Positions 43,804-52,086 of a stretch of DNA of 64,000 nucleotides are shown here, one piece after another; the first letter of the stretch is position 1; each line of letters begins with the position of its first letter. The DNA lies in the NCBI GenBank assembly GCA_000799755.1, contig JUHI01000009.1, positions 1 through 64,000 on the forward strand, given 5' to 3'. The DNA is from Martinezella tropici (GTDB taxonomy: Bacteria > Pseudomonadota > Alphaproteobacteria > Rhizobiales > Rhizobiaceae). The notes under the pieces are model-generated. The model made no database searches and was not told the DNA's origin. It saw only the letters and a list, made by a program, of their open reading frames with translations. Made by a program: the position numbers and the translations under genes.

Positions 43804-44763
43804 ATGCATAAGGTCATTTATGATACCGATCCGGGCGTCGATGATGCCATGGCGCTTCTCTTTTTGCATCGTCACCCGGATATCGACCTTCTCGGCGTGA
43901 CGACGGTTTTCGGCAATGCCTCGGTTGATACCACGACACGCAACGCGCTGTTCCTGAAGCGCGAGTGGAATATTCCGTGCCCGGTCGCGCGCGGCGCCAG
44001 CGTCACTTTCGATCCCTCGCGGCATGAGCGCCCCTGGCCGACGATGGTTCACGGTCATAACGGCCTCGGCGACATCGATGTGCCCGAGACGATCGACCTT
44101 CCGGCCGATCCGCGTCCGGCCTATCAGTTCATCATCGACACTGTCCGCGCCAATCCAGGCGAGGTGACCCTGGTTGCCGTCGGCCGCATGACCAATCTGG
44201 CCTTGGCGGTGAAGCACGATCCCGAGATCGCTTCGCTCGTAAAGGGCGTCGTCATCATGGGCGGCAACTTCTATGTGCCCGGTAATGTCACCCCGGTCGC
44301 GGAAGCCAATATTCACGGCGATCCGGAAGCGGCCGATGTCGTCATGACGGCCGCCTGGAAGGTGGTCGTGGTCGGTCTCGACGTGACGTCGGTCACGACG
44401 ATGAGCCGCAGCTATCTCGCCGATATGGCAAAGGCCGGCGGCCCTTCGGTGCAACTGCTGGCCGATCTGTCGCAATCCTATATCGATTTCTACAAGCATG
44501 CGGTCGAAGATGGTATGATGGTTCACGACAGCTGCGCCTGCGTCTATGTCGTCGCGCCCGAGCTGTTCGACACGATCGAGGGGTCGATCCGCGTCGTCTG
44601 CGGCGGCATCGCCGATGGCCAGACCATCATCAAGCAGGACGGCCGCCGCTTCCCGCCGGGCGATTGGGACAATCTGCCGAGCCAGATCGCCTGCACCGGC
44701 ATTCGCTCGCAGCAGGTTCTCGACCTGATCCGCGACGTGATTCTGGGCAAGGTGAAGCATTGA
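43804..44763 (+). CDS. Nucleoside hydrolase (inosine/uridine-preferring family)
   Basis: The 319-residue enzyme hydrolyses the N-glycosidic bond of ribonucleosides. The calcium-binding signature DTDPGVDD occupies residues 7-14, with TTVFGNASVD near 33, VAVGRMTNLALAVKHDPEI near 123, IMGGNFYVPGN and NIHGDPEAADVV near 170. Length is standard. It stands between cobE and cobA with 160 and 290 bases on each side, so it is probably independently transcribed. A hairpin follows the stop. Confidence 0.93.
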   Translation: MHKVIYDTDPGVDDAMALLFLHRHPDIDLLGVTTVFGNASVDTTTRNALFLKREWNIPCPVARGASVTFDPSRHERPWPTMVHGHNGLGDIDVPETIDLPADPRPAYQFIIDTVRANPGEVTLVAVGRMTNLALAVKHDPEIASLVKGVVIMGGNFYVPGNVTPVAEANIHGDPEAADVVMTAAWKVVVVGLDVTSVTTMSRSYLADMAKAGGPSVQLLADLSQSYIDFYKHAVEDGMMVHDSCACVYVVAPELFDTIEGSIRVVCGGIADGQTIIKQDGRRFPPGDWDNLPSQIACTGIRSQQVLDLIRDVILGKVKH

Positions 44764-44771
44764 AGCCTCGC

Positions 44772-44806
44772 GGAGGGAGCCGTTGCGCTCCCTTCGCATT
44801 CCTGTT
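44772..44806 (+). terminator. Hairpin terminator after the nucleoside hydrolase
   Basis: GGAGGGAGC at 44772-44780 pairs with GCTCCCTTC at 44787-44795 with one mismatch, followed by GCATTCCTGTTT. The hairpin lies 8 bases after the stop. The T-tail is interrupted, so efficiency is uncertain. Confidence 0.5.
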
Positions 44807-45056
44807 TGCGCAAGGCACATTCCTATCGTCTTTTCATGCAGATAGTTGGATGTCTGGATATATTGAATCCGGAAGTCCCCCACGAATTGCTTCGCGTTTT
44901 TGCGACCCGTCGTCGCTGGCAAAGCCCATAGCGCTTCATCGCCGCATTTCGGACCTTCTGTCGCCTACTATCTCCAATGGAACGACATCAGGCTGCAATC
45001 GTCTTATCCCGTTCTCAACGTTGCAATTTCGGCCATCCAGGCATAGGACACATGGG

Positions 45057-45905
45057 ATGAACGATACCGCTTTTTCCAACCTGCCGGTTTTGGAGCCGGG
45101 GTCTGTCTGGCTGGTCGGTGCCGGACCGGGCGATCCGGGACTTTTGACCCTGCTGGCCGCCAAGGCGTTGGCCGAGGCAGATATCATCGTTCACGATGCG
45201 CTCGTGAACGAAGATTGTCTCAAGCTCAGCCGCCCAGGCGCTGTGCTGGAATATGCCGGCAAGCGTGGCGGCAAGCCGTCGGCGAAGCAGCGGGACATCT
45301 CGCTGCGGCTGGTGGAACTGGCGAGGGCCGGCAAGCGCGTTCTGCGCCTCAAGGGTGGCGATCCCTTCGTCTTCGGGCGCGGCGGCGAGGAGGCGCTGAT
45401 GCTCGTCCAGCACGGTATTCCCTTCCGCATCGTGCCCGGCATTACGGCCGGGATCGGCGGCCTTGCCTATGCCGGCATTCCCGTGACCCATCGCGACGTC
45501 AACCACGCCGTCACCTTCCTGACCGGCCATGATTCCTCCGGCGTCGTGCCTGACGCGATCGATTGGCAGGCGATCGGCAGGGGATCGCCCGTCATCGTCA
45601 TGTATATGGCGATGAAGCACATTGCCCAGATCAGCGCCAATCTCATTGCAGCCGGCCGTTCGCCGGATGAGGCGGTTGCCTTCGTCTGCAATGCGGCCAC
45701 ACCTTCCCAGCAAGTCCTGGAGACGACGCTTGGGCGAGCGCCTGACGATGTCGAAGCCTCCGGCCTTGCGCCGCCCGCTATCGTCGTCGTCGGCGAGGTG
45801 GTGAAATTGCGGCCGTCGCTCGATTGGCTGGGCGCTCTTTCGGGCCGTACGCTGGTGCCGGCAGCTGAGAGGCCGGGCGAGAGCGGACACAGGGTGCCGG
45901 CATGA
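45057..45905 (+). CDS. cobA: Uroporphyrinogen-III C-methyltransferase
   Basis: CobA/SUMT adds methyl groups from SAM to uroporphyrinogen III at C2 and C7, giving precorrin-2 for cobalamin and siroheme. The 282-residue protein shows VWLVGAGPGDPGLLTLLAAK near 19-38, VHDALV, the glycine-rich LKGGDPFVFGRGGEE and GITAGIGGLAYAGIPVTHR, all classical. It starts a tight cobA-cobB-cobC-cobD string in which each gene overlaps the next by 4 bases. The 290-base upstream gap shows no riboswitch. Confidence 0.95.
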   Translation: MNDTAFSNLPVLEPGSVWLVGAGPGDPGLLTLLAAKALAEADIIVHDALVNEDCLKLSRPGAVLEYAGKRGGKPSAKQRDISLRLVELARAGKRVLRLKGGDPFVFGRGGEEALMLVQHGIPFRIVPGITAGIGGLAYAGIPVTHRDVNHAVTFLTGHDSSGVVPDAIDWQAIGRGSPVIVMYMAMKHIAQISANLIAAGRSPDEAVAFVCNAATPSQQVLETTLGRAPDDVEASGLAPPAIVVVGEVVKLRPSLDWLGALSGRTLVPAAERPGESGHRVPA

Positions 45906-47209
45906 GCGGCCTTCTGATCGCTGCCCCCTCGTCAGGCTCGGGCAAGACCACGTTCACGCTCGGTCTGCTGCGGGCGCTGCAAGACAAGGGGGTTGCGGTC
46001 GCATCCGGCAAGGCCGGACCTGACTATATCGATCCCGCCTTCCACGCCGCAGCGGTCGGATCGGCCTGCCTCAACTTCGATCCCTGGGCCATGCGCGCCG
46101 AACTCATTTCCGCCAATGCCGCGCTTCATCGCGCTGGCGGGCGGATGCTTGTCATCGAGGGGATGATGGGTCTCTTCGACGGCGCTGCCGATGGTACGGG
46201 TACGCCGGCCGATCTTGCAGCCTTGCTCGGCCTTTCCGTCGTGCTTGTCGTCGATTGCTCGCGCATGTCGCAATCGGTTGCCGCCGTCGTCAGCGGTTTT
46301 GCCAATTTTCGCGCCGATATCCGCATCGCTGGCGTTGTCCTCAACCGCGTTGCCAGCGACAGGCACGAGACGATGCTGCGTCGGGCGCTGAATGCGGTGC
46401 GGATGCCCGTCGTCGCGGTCATTCGCAGCGATGCCGGCCTGACATTGCCGGAGCGGCATCTCGGGCTGGTGCAGGCGGCGGAGCATGGAGCGCTGGAGCA
46501 GTTTATCGAAGCGGCTGCCGAGACCGTATCGAGGGCGTGCGATTTCGAACTGCTTTTGCGCGCGGCGCATCGGCATGTCGTCCGCCCCTCCGTGGCGAAT
46601 ATTGCGCGCCTGATGCCGTTCGGCCAGCGCATTGCTGTGGCGCGGGATATCGCTTTCGCCTTCTGTTACGAGCACATGCTGCTCGGCTGGAGGCGGCGCG
46701 GCGCGGAAATATCCTTCTTTTCTCCCCTCGCGGACGAGGCGCCTCCGGCCGATGCCGATGCCGTTTATCTGCCCGGCGGCTATCCGGAACTGCATGCCGG
46801 AAAGCTTGCCGCCGCGAAGCATTTCCAGGATGGCGTGAAGGCGGCTGCAGAGCGCGGCGCGCGCATCTATGGCGAGTGCGGTGGATACATGGTGCTCGGT
46901 GACGGGCTTGTCGATGCGGCCGGCACCCGTCACGGGATGCTCGGGCTCTTGCCCGTCGTCACCAGCTACGAAAAGCGGCAGCGCCATCTTGGCTATCGGC
47001 GTCTGGTGCCACTTGCGGGCTCCTTCTTCGAGAAGCCGATGACTGCGCACGAGTTTCATTATTCGACCATCGTATCCGAAGGCAAGGCGGACCGCTTGTT
47101 TGCCGTCAGGGATGCGCTTGATGTCGATCTGGGCGAGGCCGGCCTGCAACGGGGCAATGTCGCGGGTTCCTACATGCATCTGATCGATCTTGCTGGCGAG
47201 GCCGCATGA
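45902..47209 (+). CDS. cobB: Cobyrinic acid / hydrogenobyrinic acid a,c-diamide synthase
   Basis: CobB amidates the a and c side chains using glutamine and ATP. The 435-residue protein has LLIAAPSSGSGKTTFTLGLL (P-loop, 4-23), KAGPDYIDPAFH, EGMMGLFDG, and a C-terminal amidotransferase-like domain with YLPGGYPELH, GECGGYMVLG (catalytic cysteine) and the histidine-bearing HEFHYS. Overlap of 4 bases with both cobA and cobC shows translational coupling. Confidence 0.95.
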   Translation: MSGLLIAAPSSGSGKTTFTLGLLRALQDKGVAVASGKAGPDYIDPAFHAAAVGSACLNFDPWAMRAELISANAALHRAGGRMLVIEGMMGLFDGAADGTGTPADLAALLGLSVVLVVDCSRMSQSVAAVVSGFANFRADIRIAGVVLNRVASDRHETMLRRALNAVRMPVVAVIRSDAGLTLPERHLGLVQAAEHGALEQFIEAAAETVSRACDFELLLRAAHRHVVRPSVANIARLMPFGQRIAVARDIAFAFCYEHMLLGWRRRGAEISFFSPLADEAPPADADAVYLPGGYPELHAGKLAAAKHFQDGVKAAAERGARIYGECGGYMVLGDGLVDAAGTRHGMLGLLPVVTSYEKRQRHLGYRRLVPLAGSFFEKPMTAHEFHYSTIVSEGKADRLFAVRDALDVDLGEAGLQRGNVAGSYMHLIDLAGEAA

Positions 47210-48204
47210 CGAACAGGATCGTTCATGGCGGCGGCATCACTGCGGCGGCACGTCAATATGGCGGGCGTCCGGAGGAGTGGCTGGACCTGTCGACGGGCAT
47301 CAATCCCAATCCGGTCTCCTTGCCCGAGATCCCTATTGCGGCATGGCATCGCTTGCCCGATCAGCATTTGCAGGAGCGGGCGCGGGCGGCGGCGAGAGGC
47401 CATTATCGCAGCGGCGATATCCTGCCATTGCCTGTTCCAGGCACGCAGTCGGTCATTCAATTGCTTCCAAGGCTCGTGCCCGGCGGCAACGTTGCGATCC
47501 TCTCCCCGACCTATGGCGAGTATGCGAGGGCTTTCACGCTTGCGGGGCTGCAGGTTCGTCAGGTTTCGGCGATTGCCGAACTCACCGCCGATGACAGGCT
47601 GGTCGTTGCAGTCAATCCCAACAATCCCGATGGGCGCGTGCTGTCCATCGAGCAGTTGCGCGAACTGCATGACAGGCAACGCGAACAGGGCGGCATCCTT
47701 CTGGTCGATGAGGCTTTTGGGGATATCGAGCCGGCGGCAAGCGTGGCGCCTTTCGCCGCTTCGATGCCGAACCTCATCATCTTCCGCTCGTTTGGAAAGT
47801 TTTTCGGCCTGGCCGGCCTGCGGCTCGGCTTTGTGATTGCCGAAGCCTCGATCATGACCCGTTTCGAAGATTGGCTCGGCCCCTGGGCGGTTTCCGGCCC
47901 GGCACTTTCGATTGCCGCTTCCCTCATGGAAAGCGACACAAACGGCATCCGCGACCACATTCTTCAACGGCATTCGGCGCTGGAGACGGTTCTCCGGCGC
48001 TCCAAGCTGCGTGTCGCGGGAGGCACTCCCCTGTTTGCACTGGTTGCGGACGACCGCGCCGAGGGCATATATACGCATCTCTGCCGTCATCATATTCTGG
48101 TTCGCAAGTTCGATTATGCGCGCAATTGGCTGCGTTTCGGGCTGGCTCCGGACGAGGGGGCGGACGAAAGACTCGCCGGGGTATTAGAGGAATATTCGAC
48201 ATGA
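47206..48204 (+). CDS. cobC: Threonine-phosphate decarboxylase-type aminotransferase (CobC)
   Basis: CobC, a PLP enzyme of the class-I aminotransferase fold, makes (R)-1-amino-2-propanol phosphate for the aminopropanol arm. The 332-residue protein shows IVHGGGITAAARQYG, DLSTGINPNPVSLP, NPNNPDGRVLS near 140, VDEAFGDIEP near 168, and SFGKFFGLAGLRLGFV, in which the lysine binds PLP. It overlaps cobB and cobD by 4 bases each. Confidence 0.93.
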   Translation: MTNRIVHGGGITAAARQYGGRPEEWLDLSTGINPNPVSLPEIPIAAWHRLPDQHLQERARAAARGHYRSGDILPLPVPGTQSVIQLLPRLVPGGNVAILSPTYGEYARAFTLAGLQVRQVSAIAELTADDRLVVAVNPNNPDGRVLSIEQLRELHDRQREQGGILLVDEAFGDIEPAASVAPFAASMPNLIIFRSFGKFFGLAGLRLGFVIAEASIMTRFEDWLGPWAVSGPALSIAASLMESDTNGIRDHILQRHSALETVLRRSKLRVAGGTPLFALVADDRAEGIYTHLCRHHILVRKFDYARNWLRFGLAPDEGADERLAGVLEEYST

Positions 48205-49181
48205 CCGCCGACGAACATCTGCTCATTCTGGTGCTTGCCTTGCTGCTCGACCGCATCGTCGGCGACCCCGACTGGCTCTGGCAGCGCTTTCCGCATCCGG
48301 TCGTACTGTTCGGCAAAGCGATCTCGTCTTTCGATCGCAGGTTCAATGCAAAGCACCTGCCCGGAGTGCTGCGCCGCCGCAATGGGGTCATGTCGATCGT
48401 GGCGTTGCTGATGGGAGCAGTTATCGTCGGCTGGGCCATTCATGGATTTCTCGCCTTCTTCGGCTGGCTCGGCATTTTGGTCGAGGCCGGGTTGGTGGCG
48501 GTTTTCATGGCGCAGAAGAGCCTCGCCGATCACGTGGGCGAGGTATCGCGGGCGCTCCGTGCCGATGGTCTGGAGGGCGGGCGCCTTGCCGTTTCGCGGA
48601 TCGTCGGCCGCGATCCGGAGACGCTGGACGAGCCGGGTATCTGCCGCGCGGCCATCGAAAGCCTTGCCGAAAACTTTTCCGACGGCGTGGTTGCCCCGGC
48701 CCTGTGGTACGGAGTTTTCGGGCTGCCGGGCCTGTTCTTCTACAAGATGCTGAATACCGCCGATTCGATGATCGGCCACAAATCCGAGACCTATGTCGAT
48801 TTCGGCCGCGCCGCCGCGCGCCTCGACGATATCGCCAATTGGCCGGCCGCACGCTTGTCGATCCTGCTGATCGCCGCCGGCGCTCTGATCAAGCGGGGGA
48901 TCTCCGCGCTTGGAAATGCGATCCGCATCGCGGTGCGCGATGGCGGGCTGCACCGCTCGCCCAATTCCGGCAGGCCGGAAGCGGCCATGGCCGGCGCACT
49001 CGATATCCAGCTCGCGGGGCCACGAATCTATGGTGGCGAGCTCGTGCGCGAGCCGATGATCAACGGCGCCGGCCGGGATACGGCGACCGTCAGCGACATC
49101 GAGGCGGGCATTTCGATCTTCTATTGCGCCTGCTCGATGCTGACGCTTCTCGCCTTCCTGGGCTTCCTGCTGCTGCTGTGA
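48201..49181 (+). CDS. cobD: Adenosylcobinamide-phosphate synthase (CbiB/CobD), membrane protein
   Basis: CobD joins the aminopropanol phosphate arm to adenosylcobyric acid. The 326-residue membrane protein opens with LLLDRIVGDPDWLWQRFPHP, typical of CbiB. It has several hydrophobic segments, RAAIESLAENFSDGVVAPAL near 152 and NTADSMIGHKSETYVDFG near 190. I place the start at the ATG at 48201, overlapping the cobC stop. It ends the cobA-cobD operon. Confidence 0.94.
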   Translation: MTADEHLLILVLALLLDRIVGDPDWLWQRFPHPVVLFGKAISSFDRRFNAKHLPGVLRRRNGVMSIVALLMGAVIVGWAIHGFLAFFGWLGILVEAGLVAVFMAQKSLADHVGEVSRALRADGLEGGRLAVSRIVGRDPETLDEPGICRAAIESLAENFSDGVVAPALWYGVFGLPGLFFYKMLNTADSMIGHKSETYVDFGRAAARLDDIANWPAARLSILLIAAGALIKRGISALGNAIRIAVRDGGLHRSPNSGRPEAAMAGALDIQLAGPRIYGGELVREPMINGAGRDTATVSDIEAGISIFYCACSMLTLLAFLGFLLLL

Positions 49182-49221
49182 GTGTCTCCAAATTAAGCAA
49201 TCGCTCACTATGTGTATTAAT

Positions 49222-49231
49222 TTGGTATAAT
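49222..49231 (+). promoter_or_regulatory. Candidate extended -10 promoter of the L,D-transpeptidase gene
   Basis: TTGGTATAAT at 49222-49231 carries a perfect -10 hexamer with an upstream TG, lying 70 bases before the start of the next gene in an AT-rich gap. No clear -35 is visible. Activity is inferred. Confidence 0.4.
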
Positions 49232-49300
49232 TAGCATAGCGATACACTCTCTCATCGTCTGAATTGCTTCAAGAGGAAGCAAACAGTCGGAGGGGACAAG

Positions 49301-49729
49301 ATGAAACGTATCGCATTAGCAGTAACGGCATGTCTATGTGCGCAGCTTCACGCGGTTTCGGCCCATGCCGGAACAGTTGTTGCAGTTGTCGATCTTCGAT
49401 CGCAAACAATGACCGTTTCGGAGGATGGAGCCCTCAAGTATCGCTGGCGGGTATCGACGGCGCGCAGAGGTTATGTGACGCCGATCGGCTCCTATACGGC
49501 CAAATGGCTGTCGAAGGATCATCGCTCGAAGAAATATGACGACGCGCCGATGCCCTACGCCGTGTTCTTCAATGGTGGCTATGCCATTCATGGTACCTAT
49601 GAGGTGCGGCAGCTCGGCCGGCCGGCATCGCACGGTTGCGTGCGGCTCGATACCCGCAATGCCGCCACCTTCTTCGCGATGGCATCGGATGCGGGGCTCC
49701 ACAATACGCGTATCGTGATCAGCGAGTGA
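49301..49729 (+). CDS. Secreted L,D-transpeptidase (YkuD domain)
   Basis: A 142-residue exported enzyme with a signal peptide (about residues 1-23, cleaved at AHA-GT). The YkuD domain carries the catalytic signature YAIHGTYE...RPASHGCVRL, with H97, H111 and C113. Such enzymes crosslink peptidoglycan or attach proteins to it. At 142 residues it is a minimal single-domain member. GGAGGGG lies eight bases before the ATG. It is transcribed in the same direction as the lipid A genes but is separate from them. Confidence 0.92.
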   Translation: MKRIALAVTACLCAQLHAVSAHAGTVVAVVDLRSQTMTVSEDGALKYRWRVSTARRGYVTPIGSYTAKWLSKDHRSKKYDDAPMPYAVFFNGGYAIHGTYEVRQLGRPASHGCVRLDTRNAATFFAMASDAGLHNTRIVISE

Positions 49730-49951
49730 TCTCTGGCGAAAGGGCATGTTTCGTCGTCGGGGTTCGGCCGCAATGCTGCCGCATCTCGCGTCCATGCCGC
49801 GCGCAATTCCGTAATTGTGACGCGACTGTCATTTTGCTGTTTGGGCAACAGTGGCTCGCCAAATTGCCGGGGTTTCTGGTGGAAACCATTGGCTTTTGGA
49901 ATGGATTTCCCTATGAGGGGGATTGAATTATTATTTCAAGAGGTATGGGCA

Positions 49952-50230
49952 GTGACTGCTACATTTGACAAAGTTGCCGACATCATCGCTGAAACCAGCG
50001 AAATCGACCGTGACACGATCACCCCGGATAGCCACACGATCGACGACCTCGGCATCGACAGCCTGGACTTCCTGGATATCGTTTTCGCGATCGACAAGGA
50101 ATTCGGCATCAAGATCCCGCTCGAGAAGTGGACGCAGGAAGTCAACGAAGGCAAGGTTTCGACCGAGGAATACTTCGTGCTGAAGAACCTCTGTGCGAAG
50201 ATCGACGAATTGCGCGCCGCCAAGGGCTGA
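49952..50230 (+). CDS. acpXL: Specialised acyl carrier protein AcpXL
   Basis: AcpXL carries the very-long-chain (C28) hydroxy fatty acid that is attached to rhizobial lipid A. The 92-residue product has the phosphopantetheine site LGIDSLDFLDIVF (Ser37) and the acidic helices of ACPs, and the length is exactly that of AcpXL. I place the start at the GTG at 49952, after AGAGG. It heads the acpXL-to-lpxXL gene block. The 220-base gap upstream must hold the promoter. Confidence 0.95.
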   Translation: MTATFDKVADIIAETSEIDRDTITPDSHTIDDLGIDSLDFLDIVFAIDKEFGIKIPLEKWTQEVNEGKVSTEEYFVLKNLCAKIDELRAAKG

Positions 50231-50353
50231 GCGACATCCTCGGATTTTTTTGACGCCCAGCCGCCTTTGAATATGGCGGCCGGGCGGTTTCATTCTTAAA
50301 TAGCGTGTCCCGCCCGGCGCATCCTGCATTGCCGGGTTGGATCGGAGGCGTTG

Positions 50354-50827
50354 ATGCTGCTGGAATATTTCCAGATGATCGACAGGATTGAATCCGTTGA
50401 TCTGTCCAAGGGCCTGCTGAAGGCCCGTTCCATCGTTCCGGCGAAAAGCCCGGTCTTCGAAGGCCATTTCCCCGGCATGCCGCTGGTTCCCGGCGTTCTC
50501 CTTATCGAAACGATGGCGCAGGCCTCGGGTATGCTCCTGCTTGCGGCAACGAAATTCGCCTATATGCCGTTTCTGATGTCGGTCGACGGCGCCAAGATGC
50601 GGACCTTCGTCGAACCGGAAGCGGAACTCGATATCGAAGCCGAGCTGGAGCATGAAGGTTCGGGATACGCGGTCACGAAGGCGCGTATCACCATTGCCGG
50701 AAAGAAGGTCTGCGATGCGCAGTTGAAGCTGCGCACCATGCCGTTTAATGAGTTGCCGCTCGGCGATATCGTGCGCAAGCGGGCAGGCGAGGTCGGGCTT
50801 CTCGACGCCATCGCCGCCAACGGTTGA
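50354..50827 (+). CDS. fabZ: 3-hydroxyacyl-ACP dehydratase for very-long-chain fatty acid synthesis (FabZ-type)
   Basis: The 157-residue hot-dog-fold protein has the FabZ signature FEGHFPGMPLVPGVLLIE with the catalytic histidine (H38) and a later glutamate. It would dehydrate 3-hydroxyacyl-AcpXL during elongation to C28. Second gene of the acpXL block. I choose the ATG at 50354, with GGAGG five bases upstream, over the TTG one codon earlier. Confidence 0.9.
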   Translation: MLLEYFQMIDRIESVDLSKGLLKARSIVPAKSPVFEGHFPGMPLVPGVLLIETMAQASGMLLLAATKFAYMPFLMSVDGAKMRTFVEPEAELDIEAELEHEGSGYAVTKARITIAGKKVCDAQLKLRTMPFNELPLGDIVRKRAGEVGLLDAIAANG

Positions 50828-50870
50828 CACGGCCGGCTTGTTCGGCGCCGCATTCGAAGAGGATTGATGA

Positions 50871-52076
50871 ATGAGCAAGGCTCAGAATGATGTGGTGATC
50901 ACGGGTATCGGCATCGTCACTTGCCAGGGTGTGGGCAAGGATGCGCATTTGGCCCTGCTGACTGCGGACAAAGCGCCGCCGACCATCGTCGAAACCGAAA
51001 AGTTCAAGCCCTACCCGGTGCATCCGCTGCCAGAGATCGACTGGTCGCAGCAGATCCCGAAGCGCGGCGACCAGCGCCAGATGGAAAACTGGCAGCGCAT
51101 CGGCGTCTTCACCGCCGGTCTCGCGCTCGACGATGCTGGCTTCAAGGATGACCTGGAAGCCTGCGGTACCATGGACATGATCGTTGCAGCCGGCGGTGGC
51201 GAGCGTGACATCAATGTCGACACGCTGATCGTCAATGAAGGCCTGAAGCGCAACGATCGCGAGCTGCTGCTGAACGAGAAGCTGACGACCGAGTTGCGGC
51301 CGACCCTGTTCCTGGCGCAGCTTTCGAACCTGCTTGCCGGCAACATATCGATTGTTCACAAGGTTACGGGCTCCTCGCGCACGTTCATGGGCGAAGAGGC
51401 CTCCGGCATTTCCGCCGTTGAGACCGCGTTTCATCGCATCAAGTCGGGCGAATCGAGCCATGCACTTGTGGGCGGCGCGTTTTCCGCCGAGCGCCTCGAC
51501 ATGATCCTGCTGATCGAGTCCATCAATGCACATGCCATTGGCGACTGGCACCCCATCTGGTCGCGCAAGCCGGAAGACGGCGGCGGCATGATCATGGGAT
51601 CGCTGAGCGCCTTCCTGGTACTTGAATCGCGCGCCCATGCGGAAGGCCGCGGCGCGCATATCTACGCTACGATCGATGCGGTCGAAGGCGATCGCGGTCG
51701 GCGTGACGAGGGCAAATTCGAGGCGCGGCTGGAGCGCATGCTTGCGCCTGCCAAGCAAGGGGCAGGCGAGACGACCATCGTCTTTTCCGGTACAACTGCG
51801 ATCCCCGATCTGGCGCAACGCGAGAAAGCCGTGCTCGATGCACAGCTTCCGGGGGCGGCCATCCGTGCCTATTCGGGGGTTTCCGGCCATGGCCTCGAAA
51901 GCCAGTTTCCTCTCGGGATTGCTTTTGCAGCGTTGGCGGTTGCCAACCGGGCCAAGGTGCCGCCCTTCGATGCCGGTCATGAAAAGCCGATGGCGGCGGG
52001 CGCACGCAATGCTGTGGTAACAACTGTCGGCCATGCACGCGGCGAAGGCATCGCCGTATTGTCGGCAGAAGCGTGA
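50871..52076 (+). CDS. fabF2XL: Beta-ketoacyl-ACP synthase-like protein lacking the catalytic cysteine (FabF2XL)
   Basis: A 401-residue thiolase-fold protein paired with the true synthase gene that follows. At the nucleophile position, where active enzymes read TACASG, it has VTGSSRTFMGE, so the cysteine is replaced by serine (near 168). The first catalytic histidine motif (NAHGTST) is also not conserved, while SGHGLES remains. It therefore resembles a chain-length-factor partner rather than an independent enzyme. Known order in rhizobia is acpXL-fabZXL-fabF2XL-fabF1XL. Confidence 0.85.
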   Translation: MSKAQNDVVITGIGIVTCQGVGKDAHLALLTADKAPPTIVETEKFKPYPVHPLPEIDWSQQIPKRGDQRQMENWQRIGVFTAGLALDDAGFKDDLEACGTMDMIVAAGGGERDINVDTLIVNEGLKRNDRELLLNEKLTTELRPTLFLAQLSNLLAGNISIVHKVTGSSRTFMGEEASGISAVETAFHRIKSGESSHALVGGAFSAERLDMILLIESINAHAIGDWHPIWSRKPEDGGGMIMGSLSAFLVLESRAHAEGRGAHIYATIDAVEGDRGRRDEGKFEARLERMLAPAKQGAGETTIVFSGTTAIPDLAQREKAVLDAQLPGAAIRAYSGVSGHGLESQFPLGIAFAALAVANRAKVPPFDAGHEKPMAAGARNAVVTTVGHARGEGIAVLSAEA

Positions 52077-52086
52077 GGAACAGGAT

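Noticed and set aside
44764..45056. Second cobalamin riboswitch ahead of cobA
   Set aside because: The B12 box and other conserved blocks could not be found in the 290-base gap.
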